Assembly (NCBI GenBank): GCA_028278345.1
Contig: JANQEL010000227.1
Coordinates: 1 to 43,923, forward strand
Origin: Myxococcota bacterium
GTDB lineage: Bacteria > Myxococcota_A > UBA9160 > UBA4427
DNA length: 43,923 nt
Direction: 5' to 3'
Numbering within the stretch: the stretch's first letter is position 1; the number at the start of each line of letters is the position of its first letter. Under the pieces are notes generated by a model that saw nothing but the letters and a program-made list of their open reading frames with translations, had not been told where the DNA came from and made no database searches. This document shows positions 25,571 through 33,255 of the stretch, piece after piece. Made by a program: the position numbers and the translations under genes.

Positions 25571-26688
25571 GCGATCCTCGGAAAGACGCGACGAACCCGG
25601 CCGACGAACTCGGTCCACCGACCCCGCGCGCACGCATCCGTCGCGTTCGCGAGAAGCTGCTGGCGTGGTACGACGCGCACCACCGCGATCTACCGTGGCG
25701 CCGCTCGCGCGACCCCTACGCGATCTGGATCTCGGAGACGATGCTGCAGCAGACCCGCGTCGAGACCGTCATCCCCTATTACCGACGCTTCCTCGAACGC
25801 TTCCCGGACATCGGTAGTCTTGCGACTGCCGACCGCGACGATGTCTACGAGCACTGGGCCGGCCTCGGCTACTACTCCCGCGCCCGCAACCTCCACAACG
25901 CAGCCCAGATGATGGTCGCCGACTTCGCGGGCAATGTGCCTTCGAATGCGGAGGACCTTCAGAAGCTCCCGGGCGTTGGTCGGTATACGGCGGGTGCGGT
26001 TGCGTCGATTGCGTACGGCGAACCCGAACCCGTGGTCGATGGCAATGTGATTCGTGTGCTGACGCGGTTGCTCGATATGCGAGCCGATGTCACACGCAAG
26101 CCGGTGCTCGAACGTCTGTGGCACGAGGCCGGTTCGCTCGCCAGGGGCGCGCGCCCTGGCGACATCAATCAAGCGCTGATGGAATTCGGCGCCACCGTCT
26201 GCACACCGAAATCACCCCGCTGCAAGCGGGCATGCCCGCTTGCGAGGATGTGCCACGCACGCGCCGCCGGCACCGTCGACGAACTCCCGAACAAGCCCAG
26301 GAAGAAGAAGCCAAAGCCGGTCGAAGCGGTATCAGTGTGGCTTCCGCGAGGCAACCGTGTTCTCGCGGTCCAGCGTCCCGAAACGGGACTCCTCGCGAAT
26401 CTATGGGAGTTCCCGGGCGGTGAACTCGAACGCGGCGAGGAAGCGAAGGCCCACGTCGAACGCATCGTTCGCAACTCGGTCGGCCTCGAGATCCTGAACC
26501 CCACCTACGCCGGCACCGTCGAGCACATCTTCACCCATCGACACCTCCAGCTACACGTCTTTCGAGCCGCGGGCGCCGAAGGACGAGTGGGCTTGAACGG
26601 CTACCAGGCCCATAAGTGGATCGCCCCGAAGAAGTTCGATTCGCTACCGATCGCTTCCCTCACGCAGAAAGCACTCGAACTCGTCTAG
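25567..26688 (+). CDS. mutY: A/G-specific adenine DNA glycosylase
   Basis: This 373-aa enzyme removes A mispaired with 8-oxoguanine. The catalytic Glu is E57 (SETMLQQT), the helix-hairpin-helix is LPGVGRYTAG (134-143), and the catalytic Asp is D158 (VVDGN). The C-terminal Nudix-like domain carries the FTH loop (in VEHIFTHRHL) used for 8-oxoG recognition. The iron-sulfur ligands are C212, C219, C223 and C229, spaced x6-x3-x5. The usual MutY spacing is x6-x2-x5, so there is one extra residue. The start GTG at 25567 overlaps the sfsA stop; the first 20 residues are poorly conserved. Confidence 0.95.
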   Translation: MSDPRKDATNPADELGPPTPRARIRRVREKLLAWYDAHHRDLPWRRSRDPYAIWISETMLQQTRVETVIPYYRRFLERFPDIGSLATADRDDVYEHWAGLGYYSRARNLHNAAQMMVADFAGNVPSNAEDLQKLPGVGRYTAGAVASIAYGEPEPVVDGNVIRVLTRLLDMRADVTRKPVLERLWHEAGSLARGARPGDINQALMEFGATVCTPKSPRCKRACPLARMCHARAAGTVDELPNKPRKKKPKPVEAVSVWLPRGNRVLAVQRPETGLLANLWEFPGGELERGEEAKAHVERIVRNSVGLEILNPTYAGTVEHIFTHRHLQLHVFRAAGAEGRVGLNGYQAHKWIAPKKFDSLPIASLTQKALELV

Positions 26689-26752
26689 CAATCGACCCAA
26701 CCCAGCCGGGGCCAACCAGATTCGGATCCAGTTGATGGCAGGCTCGAAGGCG

Positions 26753-27523
26753 TCAGCGGTCTGCGACCGTCTCCAACCCCCAGACCACCACGTCGATGCG
26801 CTTGCTGAAGTGCAACAGTGGGGGTTCGCCGGCGAGTTCGATTCCAAAGGGGTTTGTGAGTTCGTTCAATTCGATCTCGGCCTCGGCGCTCTGCAACGGC
26901 CAGGGCACGTGGTGCACGTCCGCGCGGAATAGCTCTCCACGCGGCGATTGGGCGTAGAGGCAGTAGCGCTCGGTGAGCCAGTGCTCGAGCGTACCGGGGC
27001 GGCTCTCATGGGGTTCGCTCGTTGGTCGAAATCCGGCGCGAAATCGCACGGGATCGCTGCTTCCGCGCCGACTCGAATCGAATCGGATCTCATCGCCTTC
27101 GGAGTCGGCGGCGATCCGCGCGTGCTCGTACGGTAGATGAAAGAAGCGCCGCGCTGCCCATACCGCGACTGCGTTCGCAGCATCGAGGCTCAAGAACCAG
27201 ACACCCGGCTTTCCATCTACCTCTACGTACAACCGCAGGTTGAGTTCGGGAAAAGCAGAGAAGTACGGAAGGTCCGGCAGCGGCCGACGCATCACCCCCT
27301 GCATCGCGAAGGGAACCACGCCGACCCACGACGTGCCTTCGTACTCCTGAACGACCAGCGGTGCGGGCACCAACGGTTGCAGGCGCTCGGCGGGTATCGG
27401 CCAGTGGGCGAACAACAGATCGCGCCAAGATTGCCGCCAGCTCCACCGGCCCTCGGGCAACGGCCACGGACGATGTTCCGTTCGATCGAATGCGGTATGC
27501 GTATCGGCGTCGACGTGTTTCAT
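26753..27523 (-). CDS. DUF2071 (YqjF-like) protein
   Basis: This 256-aa protein is typical of the DUF2071 family, which has an acetoacetate decarboxylase-like beta fold. Recognisable parts are SWRDLLFAHWPIPAERLQPLVP, WVGVVPFAMQGV, FPELNLRLYVEVDGKPGVWF and HHVPWPLQSAEAEI. No enzymatic role is established for the family. I use the ATG at 27523; an in-frame GTG at 27550 would overlap the preceding dgkA-like stop, which also would be consistent with coupling. It is the last of a three-gene run GNAT-dgkA-DUF2071. Confidence 0.85.
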   Translation of the reverse strand: MKHVDADTHTAFDRTEHRPWPLPEGRWSWRQSWRDLLFAHWPIPAERLQPLVPAPLVVQEYEGTSWVGVVPFAMQGVMRRPLPDLPYFSAFPELNLRLYVEVDGKPGVWFLSLDAANAVAVWAARRFFHLPYEHARIAADSEGDEIRFDSSRRGSSDPVRFRAGFRPTSEPHESRPGTLEHWLTERYCLYAQSPRGELFRADVHHVPWPLQSAEAEIELNELTNPFGIELAGEPPLLHFSKRIDVVVWGLETVADR

Positions 27524-27551
27524 CACTGCACGATCGCCACCCACCACCACA

Positions 27552-27962
27552 TCAACTCGTGATCCACACCCACAGATGAGGTCCGAGCACCAACAGGCCG
27601 ACGAGCACGGAAGCGATCGCGCTCAAGAGGACCGCTCCGGCCGCGACGTCCTTCGCGCGTCCGACCAGCGGGTGGTGATCGACCGACACGGCATCCGCCA
27701 GCGCTTCGATCGCGGTGTTCAGAGCCTCGGCGGTCCACACCAGGCCCATGGCCAGCACCAGGGCGGCCCACTCCAACCACGAAAGTGGGAGCAGCACCCC
27801 TACCCCGATCACCGCGATGGTGAAGACGAGGTGGATCCACGCGTTGTGCTGGGTGTGAAGCAGATGGCCGACTCCCGCAAACGCGTAGCCGAAACTCTCT
27901 GCGCGGCGCTCGAGTGAGAAGCCAGTCGCTTCGTCGTTCGCGCTTTCTTCGGGCGTGACCAT
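27552..27962 (-). CDS. dgkA: Diacylglycerol/undecaprenol kinase, DgkA family
   Basis: This 136-aa small membrane kinase phosphorylates diacylglycerol or undecaprenol at the inner membrane. The family motif is clear: EALNTAIEALADAVS followed by DHHPLVGRAKDVAAGAV, holding the conserved Glu, Asn, Asp, Lys and Asp residues. Three transmembrane helices fit the hydrophobic stretches near 42-58, 65-85 and 112-132. An N-terminal cytoplasmic stretch of 15 residues is longer than in E. coli DgkA. The sequence is nearer to the undecaprenol kinase branch of Gram-positive bacteria than to proteobacterial DgkA, judged by eye. It sits between a GNAT gene and a DUF2071 gene. Confidence 0.88.
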   Translation of the reverse strand: MVTPEESANDEATGFSLERRAESFGYAFAGVGHLLHTQHNAWIHLVFTIAVIGVGVLLPLSWLEWAALVLAMGLVWTAEALNTAIEALADAVSVDHHPLVGRAKDVAAGAVLLSAIASVLVGLLVLGPHLWVWITS

Positions 27963-27984
27963 GGTGCCCAAGATAGCGGGCCTC

Positions 27985-28020
27985 TTCGATCCGCCGCGGC
28001 GCTTCGACCCGCCGCGGCGC
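27985..28020. repeat. Tandem 18-bp repeat, two copies, in the GNAT-dgkA gap
   Basis: TTCGATCCGCCGCGGCGC (27985-28002) is followed directly by a copy differing at one base (28003-28020). Each copy contains the self-complementary CGCCGCGGCG, so either copy can form a hairpin. It fills the space between the GNAT stop and the dgkA leader, where it may slow transcription or be a young slippage duplication. Confidence 0.7.
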
Positions 28021-28021
28021 C

Positions 28022-28474
28022 CTACTTCGCCTTCGGCTTCATCAGCACGCGATGCTGTGGTCCGTGGTCGGGGCCTTCGAACGGATCCCCCGCCACCTCG
28101 AACCCCACCTTCGTGTAGAAGTCGACGACATCGACGGGGACGTTCGCCCACAAGAGGGTTCCGTGGTTGCGCGCGACGTGTCGGCTGGCCGATTGGACGA
28201 GCAGCCGGCCGATCCCCTCGCCGCGCAGGCCCGGCGCGACCGCAAGCGCGCGCAATCGCCACGCCTTCGGCTCCACCATCGCGGGGCGCGGTTCGTGGTG
28301 GAGCGTCGCGATGCCGAAGGTCTTGCCCTTCATGATCGCGCCGAGGTGGTGTGCGGTGCGGCCCTTGTCGAGGGGCAGCTCCACTTCGCTCAGCAGACCC
28401 GGCTCCACGAGCCAACGCTCGCGCAGGGGCTTCAATTCCTTCAGGCTGAGGGATTTGATGTTGGGGCGAGGCAT
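28022..28474 (-). CDS. GNAT-family acetyltransferase
   Basis: This 150-aa protein is an N-acetyltransferase. The acetyl-CoA pyrophosphate loop is seen as RGEGIGRLL after the strand LRALAVAPGL (about 72-92), and a C-terminal VDFYTKVGFE motif is also typical. The substrate cannot be predicted. The ATG at 28474 begins MPRPNIKSLSLKE and is consistent with a family N-terminus. It is the first gene of a minus-strand run with dgkA and a DUF2071 gene, and is divergent from aroC, 125 bp away. Confidence 0.88.
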   Translation of the reverse strand: MPRPNIKSLSLKELKPLRERWLVEPGLLSEVELPLDKGRTAHHLGAIMKGKTFGIATLHHEPRPAMVEPKAWRLRALAVAPGLRGEGIGRLLVQSASRHVARNHGTLLWANVPVDVVDFYTKVGFEVAGDPFEGPDHGPQHRVLMKPKAK

Positions 28475-28599
28475 GCCCTTCCCATCGGAGCATTGCGCCT
28501 GCGATTCGAGTCGTTTTCACGGGTGCAGAAGGCAGGCAGGCGCGCGCTCGGGCGGTGCTTCGCGATCGCGGGTACCCTGCCGCGCGATCGGAGCGAAGC

Positions 28600-29688
28600 G
28601 TGTCGAGCACCTTTGGCAGGATCTTTCGGATTGCAACGTTCGGCGAATCCCACGGCGGAGGCGTGGGGGTCGTGGTGGATGGCTGTCCGCCGCGCCTCGA
28701 AATCTCGGCAGAGGAGATCCAGCGCGATCTCGATCGCCGAAAGCCCGGCCAGAGCCGCCTGACGACGCCGCGCAAGGAAGCCGACCAGGTCGAGATCCTC
28801 TCGGGCGTGTTCGAGGGCGTCACCCTGGGCACACCGATCGCGATGCTCGTGCGCAACGCCGACGCGCGTCCTTCTTCTTATGAGAACATGAAGGACCTCT
28901 TCCGTCCCTCCCACGCCGACTTCACCTACGAGGCGAAGTACGGCCTGCGCAACTGGCAGGGGGGCGGGCGGGCGAGCGCGCGCGAAACCATCGGGCGGGT
29001 CGCCGCGGGCGCGATCGCGCGCAAGATCCTGAAGCAGGTCGCCGGCATCGAGGTACTCGCCTGGGTGGACCGCGTGCAGAACGTGCAGGCGAAGGTCGAT
29101 TCCTCCAAGGTGACCCTCGAGCAGATCGAAGCCTCGATGGTGCGCTGCCCCGACGGCGACGCTTCACAGGAAATGATCGAACGCATCGACGAGGCGCGAA
29201 ACCGCAAGGATTCGCTCGGCGGCGTGGTGTCGTGCGTCGCGCGCAACGTCCCGCCCGGGCTCGGTGAGCCGGTCTTCGAAAAACTCACTGCGCAGTTGGC
29301 GGCGGCGATGTTCTCCCTGCCGGCCGTGAAGGGCTTCGAAGTCGGCAGCGGCTTCGCCGGCACCGAACTCTACGGCAGCGAGCACAACGACCCCTTCATC
29401 CCCGGCAAGGACGGCGTACCGGACACGTCGAGCAATCGCTCGGGGGGCATCCAGGGCGGAATCAGCAATGGCCAACCCATCGAGTTCAACGTCGCCTTCA
29501 AACCCACCGCCACCATCGGCGTCGCCCAACAAACCGTCGACCGCGACAACAACCCGACGACCCTCGAAGCCCAGGGCCGCCACGACCCGTGCGTGCTCCC
29601 GCGCGCCGTCCCCATGGTCGAAGCGATGACCTGCCTCGTCCTCGTCGACGACTGGCTCCGCCAATGCTCGGTCCAGGTTCTAGATTGA
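28600..29688 (+). CDS. aroC: Chorismate synthase
   Basis: This 362-aa enzyme makes chorismate from EPSP, the last step of the shikimate pathway; it needs reduced FMN. Family signatures are present: GESHGGGVGVVVDGCPP (about 15-31), GRASARETIGRVAAGA (about 127-142), and the region RSGGIQGGISNGQPI, with a late RHDPCVLPRAVPM. Length is standard. The GTG at 28600 is used because GGAG lies 8 bp upstream and the frame starts SSTFGRIFRIATFGESHG as expected. No other aro genes are in the window. Confidence 0.97.
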   Translation: MSSTFGRIFRIATFGESHGGGVGVVVDGCPPRLEISAEEIQRDLDRRKPGQSRLTTPRKEADQVEILSGVFEGVTLGTPIAMLVRNADARPSSYENMKDLFRPSHADFTYEAKYGLRNWQGGGRASARETIGRVAAGAIARKILKQVAGIEVLAWVDRVQNVQAKVDSSKVTLEQIEASMVRCPDGDASQEMIERIDEARNRKDSLGGVVSCVARNVPPGLGEPVFEKLTAQLAAAMFSLPAVKGFEVGSGFAGTELYGSEHNDPFIPGKDGVPDTSSNRSGGIQGGISNGQPIEFNVAFKPTATIGVAQQTVDRDNNPTTLEAQGRHDPCVLPRAVPMVEAMTCLVLVDDWLRQCSVQVLD

Positions 29689-29770
29689 CCATCGAATCGA
29701 CGACTCGGCCAATCCAAACCAATCCGAGCCAGATCGATCTCAGTCCCGAGGCGCCGGCTAGATTCGCCTC

Positions 29771-30049
29771 ATGTTCTTCGAATGGGATCCAGCGAAGGCA
29801 GAAGCCAATCTCGAACGCCATGGTGTTTCGTTCGAGGAGGCATCTACGGTCCTCGGAGATCCGCTGGCCGTGACGTTTCTCGATCCATACCATTCGGGAA
29901 GCAACACTCGGTTTCTCACGTATGGGACCTCGAGCCAGCATCGCCTGCTGTTGGTCGTTCACGCAGAACGTGGAGATCGCGTCCGACTGATTTCATCGCG
30001 CGAAGCAACGCGCCGCGAGCGAGAACAATATGACGAAGGCACGTGGTAG
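29771..30049 (+). CDS. brnT: BrnT-family toxin
   Basis: This 92-aa ribonuclease toxin has a RelE-like fold. It has the BrnT pattern: FEWDPAKAEANLERHGVSFEEA at the start, an F-L-D segment, RLLLVVHAERGDRVRLISSREA in the middle, and a C-terminal ERE-x-Y. In the family the toxin cleaves mRNA until bound by its antitoxin. It overlaps the next gene by 20 bp (30030-30049), the toxin-first order normal for this pair. It sits alone with its partner between aroC and a GFA gene, which is typical of chromosomal type II modules. Confidence 0.85.
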   Translation: MFFEWDPAKAEANLERHGVSFEEASTVLGDPLAVTFLDPYHSGSNTRFLTYGTSSQHRLLLVVHAERGDRVRLISSREATRREREQYDEGTW

Positions 30050-30272
30050 CGAGTCGGAGCCAGAGATGCGCGACGAATACGACCTTTCGGAATTGGGTGA
30101 GGGCGAACAGGGCAAGTACGCTGAACGCTACGGCGAAGGCGCAAGACTGGTCCTGCTACAGCCCGATGTCGCAGCAGCGTTTCCCGATGCTGAATCCGTC
30201 AACGAAGCGCTTCGCGAGCTGATGAAGGTTGCAGCTCGCATCAATGCCGATTCAGAGGCTGACGACGGATAG
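30030..30272 (+). CDS. Antitoxin of the BrnT-type module
   Basis: This 80-aa acidic small protein overlaps the toxin gene. The core MRDEYDLSELGEGEQGKYAERYGEG followed by RLVLLQPDVAAAFPDAESVNEALREL resembles antitoxins paired with BrnT-type or RelE-type toxins. It has a conserved F-P-D-x-x-S-V-N-E-A-L helix, probably an Arc/MetJ-like DNA-binding domain. It would bind the toxin and repress the promoter. No operator was identified upstream of the toxin at 29689-29770. Possible starts other than 30030 exist (an ATG at 30066 gives MRDEYDL). Confidence 0.78.
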   Translation: MTKARGSESEPEMRDEYDLSELGEGEQGKYAERYGEGARLVLLQPDVAAAFPDAESVNEALRELMKVAARINADSEADDG

Positions 30273-30319
30273 GCCCGACGGCAGGCTCGACTGACAGCGC
30301 GCCCAAAAGCGAGGGTCGG

Positions 30320-30757
30320 ATGATCCGAGGTGCCTGCTTGTGCGATCGGGTCGCATTCGAGGTCAGGGGCGCGATTGCGGAGCTGCAGAACTGTCACTGC
30401 TCCGAGTGCCGCAAGGCCTACGGCGCGGCATTCGGGACTGTGGCCGTGTGTGCGAAGAGCGATTTCGAATACGTTCGCGGGAGCGAACTCGTTCGGCGCT
30501 TCGTGCAGAGCGAACGGGTGAATCGCTACTTCTGCGATTCGTGCGGGTCGCCCCTTCCCATGGTGGAGGAGTGGGATCCGCTCGTCGGCATTCCGGCGGG
30601 GCTGCTCGAAGACGATCCCGAGGTCCGCATCTCTTCCCACATCTTCGTCGGTTCGAAAGCACCCTGGTGGGAGATCACCGACGACCTCCCCCAACACGAC
30701 GCCTGGCCCGAAGGCGGGAACATGAACGAACGCGCCGACGACCTGAAGACGAAGTAG
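30320..30757 (+). CDS. GFA-family (Mss4-like) zinc protein, second copy
   Basis: This 145-aa protein is a paralogue of the one at 6968-7417. It begins MIRGACLCDRVAFEV (C6, C8), has an intact CHCSECRK (C25, C27, C30), and a late FCDSCGSP (C72, C75), so all usual zinc ligands are in place. GFA proteins are often linked to formaldehyde or xenobiotic chemistry by annotation only; function is unknown. It lies 47 bp after the antitoxin and ends 4 bp from the convergent PAS-REC gene. Confidence 0.88.
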   Translation: MIRGACLCDRVAFEVRGAIAELQNCHCSECRKAYGAAFGTVAVCAKSDFEYVRGSELVRRFVQSERVNRYFCDSCGSPLPMVEEWDPLVGIPAGLLEDDPEVRISSHIFVGSKAPWWEITDDLPQHDAWPEGGNMNERADDLKTK

Positions 30758-30761
30758 CGCG

Positions 30762-31658
30762 CTACACCAAGACCGGCGTCACACCCCGCAACCACTGCGC
30801 CACCTCTTCGGCCTCGAGTGGTTTGGCGAGCACTTCGTCGACACCCAGTTCGATCGCGCTCGCGACATCGATGCTCTGGTCCACCCGGGTCGCGAGCAGG
30901 ATCGGCACCTCGGCGCGCACTTCGAAGAACGCGCGACACAGGGCCAGTCCATCGAGGGGAGGAAGTGCTGCGTCGACGATCACCGCGTCGTAGTTGTCGG
31001 GGCGCGAAGTGAACTCTTCGAGGGCGAGCTTCGCGTCGCTGTAGCCCATCACCTCGTGCTCGAGACCCTCGAGCATGAAGGTCGTCTCGGCCAGCGCCGC
31101 GACCTCATCGTCCACGAGCATCACGCGCGGCCGGCGCTCCTTCGGCGTCTCGAAGACCAGGCTCAGATCGCTGGCGAACAAGCGCTCCATGTCCGACATC
31201 GGATCTTCGATCTCTTCGAGGGTCAGCCGCACCAGCACGACACCAGCGGGGTCGCCGCCCTCTTCTTCGGTCGCCACTTCGCTTTGCACCCGCGCCCAGA
31301 AGGTGTTGCCGTCGGTGCGTTGCAAGAGCATGTCGCTCGGGTTCGCGGGCCCCATTCCGCACGCGCACGCGAGATGCTCGGCCAGCTCCATTTCCGAGGG
31401 TTCGCACACCAGGTCGTGGATGTTGGCCTCGCGCAGCGACTGCCCTACCGACGCAGCGGTGCCGAAGAGTTCCGCCGCCCGGGCGTTCGCAGTGCGAATC
31501 AACCCATCGGGATCGACGAGGAGCACCCCCGCCGTTCCGCCGTCGTTGGCTGTGTCGCTGGGTGCCGCCAAAGCGATGGCTCCCCCGCGCTTGCTCGGGG
31601 GGTCGGCAACACGGAAAGCGTAGGCACTCCCGCGTGGCTCAGGCCACGGAATCGACAC
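30762..31658 (-). CDS. PAS-REC two-domain signalling protein
   Basis: This 298-aa protein has an N-terminal PAS-like domain (about 42-150, beginning VLLVDPDGLIRTANARAAELFG) and a C-terminal receiver domain (about 177-298). The receiver has acidic pair D183 and D184 (LVDDE), phospho-acceptor D229 (VIVDAALPP), T257 and K279 (AKPL). No DNA-binding or enzymatic output follows, so it must act through a partner protein or serve as a phosphate relay. The GTG at 31658 is used. It lies inside a perfect inverted repeat with no Shine-Dalgarno sequence, so the true start may be further downstream. The partner kinase is not nearby. Confidence 0.78.
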   Translation of the reverse strand: MSIPWPEPRGSAYAFRVADPPSKRGGAIALAAPSDTANDGGTAGVLLVDPDGLIRTANARAAELFGTAASVGQSLREANIHDLVCEPSEMELAEHLACACGMGPANPSDMLLQRTDGNTFWARVQSEVATEEEGGDPAGVVLVRLTLEEIEDPMSDMERLFASDLSLVFETPKERRPRVMLVDDEVAALAETTFMLEGLEHEVMGYSDAKLALEEFTSRPDNYDAVIVDAALPPLDGLALCRAFFEVRAEVPILLATRVDQSIDVASAIELGVDEVLAKPLEAEEVAQWLRGVTPVLV

Positions 31659-31668
31659 GTCTACGTGT
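31655..31668. repeat. Inverted repeat over the start of the PAS-REC gene
   Basis: ACACGT-CT-ACGTGT is a perfect 6-bp arm repeat spanning the proposed GTG start (31656-31658). It could be an operator or an mRNA hairpin that masks the start. Chance occurrence is not excluded. Confidence 0.4.
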
Positions 31669-31704
31669 TATGAGAGTGCCGACTCGGTAGAAACCCCGAT
31701 CGCA

Positions 31705-32082
31705 TCAGGGCAGCAGCACGAAACCCGCTACCGCCGCGAGCGCCGCCAGGAGCGTCGAGACGAGGCCGAGGAAGCCGTGGAGCACCGGCTCGCGCTCCCC
31801 GCGCTCGACCTGGCGCCCGAGGAACGCCGTCACCGAGTACACCGCGACGACCACGAGCCCCACGACCCCGTGAAACGTCCCCAGCACCCCCCAGTCGCGC
31901 AGGTAGACCGCCGAGGCCGCGCCCCCGACGAACCCCAACACGGCGAACAGCACGAAGGGTTTCGCGAGCCGAAGATGAAGCTGCACGAGGGAAGGATCCG
32001 GCGGTTGTCCCTCGAGCCTCCGCCTGCGCATGTTGAACCCGATGCGCATCACATAGAAGAGCGCAGCCAGGCAGATCGTCAT
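31705..32082 (-). CDS. DUF4079-like small membrane protein
   Basis: This 125-aa protein (ATG at 32082) has about four hydrophobic helices. It shows the pattern HLRLAKPFVLFAVLGFVGGAAS, then GVLGTFHGVVGLVVVAVYSV and a final HGFLGLVSTLLAAL, with histidines that could bind haem, as in DUF4079 proteins. Frame and hydrophobic character continue upstream of this ATG as WWLAHLHPAWM, back to a CTG at 32142. That CTG follows at once the CinA-like TAA stop (32143-32145). The true start may therefore be this CTG, which would add 20 residues including the H-L-H-P typical of the family's first helix. Function is unknown. Confidence 0.65.
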   Translation of the reverse strand: MTICLAALFYVMRIGFNMRRRRLEGQPPDPSLVQLHLRLAKPFVLFAVLGFVGGAASAVYLRDWGVLGTFHGVVGLVVVAVYSVTAFLGRQVERGEREPVLHGFLGLVSTLLAALAAVAGFVLLP

Positions 32083-32142
32083 CCAGGCCGGATGCAGGTG
32101 TGCGAGCCACCAGTAGAGAGGGTCGGTTCCCGTCGGGTCCAG

Positions 32143-32868
32143 TTATTCGATCCGGTGCACGATCTCGTCCGGCAGCCGGTCGAGCAGCGACGAGAGCGCG
32201 CGTTCGAGGTAGTCGATGTCGCGCGATTCGAGGGTGAGCATCACGCGGTAGTGCTCCTCTCCCATGCGCGGGTACGAACCGAGCATGAGCTCTTCGAACT
32301 CCTCGAGCAGCGCGTGGAGGTGCGACGCGATCTCACTCTCGAACGACTTCACGTACACGCGCTTCAACTGGAACGGGATGCCGGTCATCTGTTCCGCCAC
32401 CGACGAGAACTTCGCCTCGAACAATCGCGGAATGCCCGGCAGCACGAAGACGTTGTGCACGCTGATCAGCGGAAACCAGAGCTCCCCCGACTCCTGCACG
32501 CCCGCGCCCTTCGGCAGGATCGCCATCTTGCGCATGCTCTCGTTGAAGTGGTCCCCCGTCGCCTCTTCGATGCGGCGACAGAGATCCTCGTCGAGTTCCA
32601 TCGGCAGGCCGAACGCCTTGGCGACCCCGTCCATCGTGAGGTCGTCGTGGGTGGGCCCGATGCCACCCGAGGTGAGCACGTAGTCGTAGTCCTCGCTCAT
32701 CTTGCGGACTTCCTCGGCGATGATGTCGATTTCGTCGGGAATCGTGAGGATGCGCTCGAGATCGACGCCGATCTTGCGAAGCTCCTTCGCGAGAAAGGGC
32801 GAGTTCGTATCCACCACCTTGCCCGAGAGGATTTCGTTTCCGATGACGAGGAAGCCTGCGGTCGGCAT
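32143..32868 (-). CDS. CinA-like/MoaB-like molybdopterin-binding domain protein
   Basis: This 241-aa protein corresponds to the N-terminal domain of CinA (MoCF-biosynthesis domain). The hallmark IGNEILSGKVVDTNSPFLAKEL (9-30) and VLTSGGIGPTHDDLT (64-78) are both clear. The C-terminal amidase (PncC) domain of full CinA is missing, and it stops after about 240 residues. Such stand-alone forms are widespread, and in other CinA proteins this domain carries ADP-ribose/NAD-related hydrolase activity. The direct function here is unknown. The next gene on the strand abuts its stop. Confidence 0.88.
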   Translation of the reverse strand: MPTAGFLVIGNEILSGKVVDTNSPFLAKELRKIGVDLERILTIPDEIDIIAEEVRKMSEDYDYVLTSGGIGPTHDDLTMDGVAKAFGLPMELDEDLCRRIEEATGDHFNESMRKMAILPKGAGVQESGELWFPLISVHNVFVLPGIPRLFEAKFSSVAEQMTGIPFQLKRVYVKSFESEIASHLHALLEEFEELMLGSYPRMGEEHYRVMLTLESRDIDYLERALSSLLDRLPDEIVHRIE

Positions 32869-32960
32869 CCCGTGATCCTAACAAAGCGTGGGCCCGTCAA
32901 AGCCCCTTCCCCAACCCGCCGCGCGAACCCGAGCCCGGCCGCACGCGGTACCCTCCGGCC

Positions 32961-33251
32961 GTGGATTTTCGGGTTCGCTTCATGCCTTCGGGCCGCGAGG
33001 TGCGCGTTGTCGCGGGCACGACCTTGCTCGAAGCGACCCGGGAGGCCGGGCTGCCGATTGCGACGGCGTGCGGGGCCAACCAGCTCTGCGCCCTGTGTGG
33101 GCTCGAGATCCTCGAAGGCGAGGCCGGCCTCGTCGCCGAAACCGACGAAGAGGCCCACATCAAGGAACTCAATCGCGTCGACGCCGAGCTTCGGCTCTCG
33201 TGTCAGCTCGAAGTCACCGCCGACCTCGTAGTGAGAGCGCGGTATTGGTAG
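32961..33251 (+). CDS. [2Fe-2S] ferredoxin
   Basis: This 96-aa plant-type or adrenodoxin-like ferredoxin carries electrons to a partner enzyme. Cluster ligands are C37, C43, C46 and C81 (ACGANQLCALCG, then LSC), with spacing x5-x2-x34. The GTG start at 32961 gives MDFRVRFMPSGREV, a normal beta-grasp first strand. It lies 4 bp before a CbiX/SirB chelatase gene, so the two may be co-transcribed. The reductase and acceptor are unknown. Confidence 0.9.
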   Translation: MDFRVRFMPSGREVRVVAGTTLLEATREAGLPIATACGANQLCALCGLEILEGEAGLVAETDEEAHIKELNRVDAELRLSCQLEVTADLVVRARYW

Positions 33252-33255
33252 AGGA

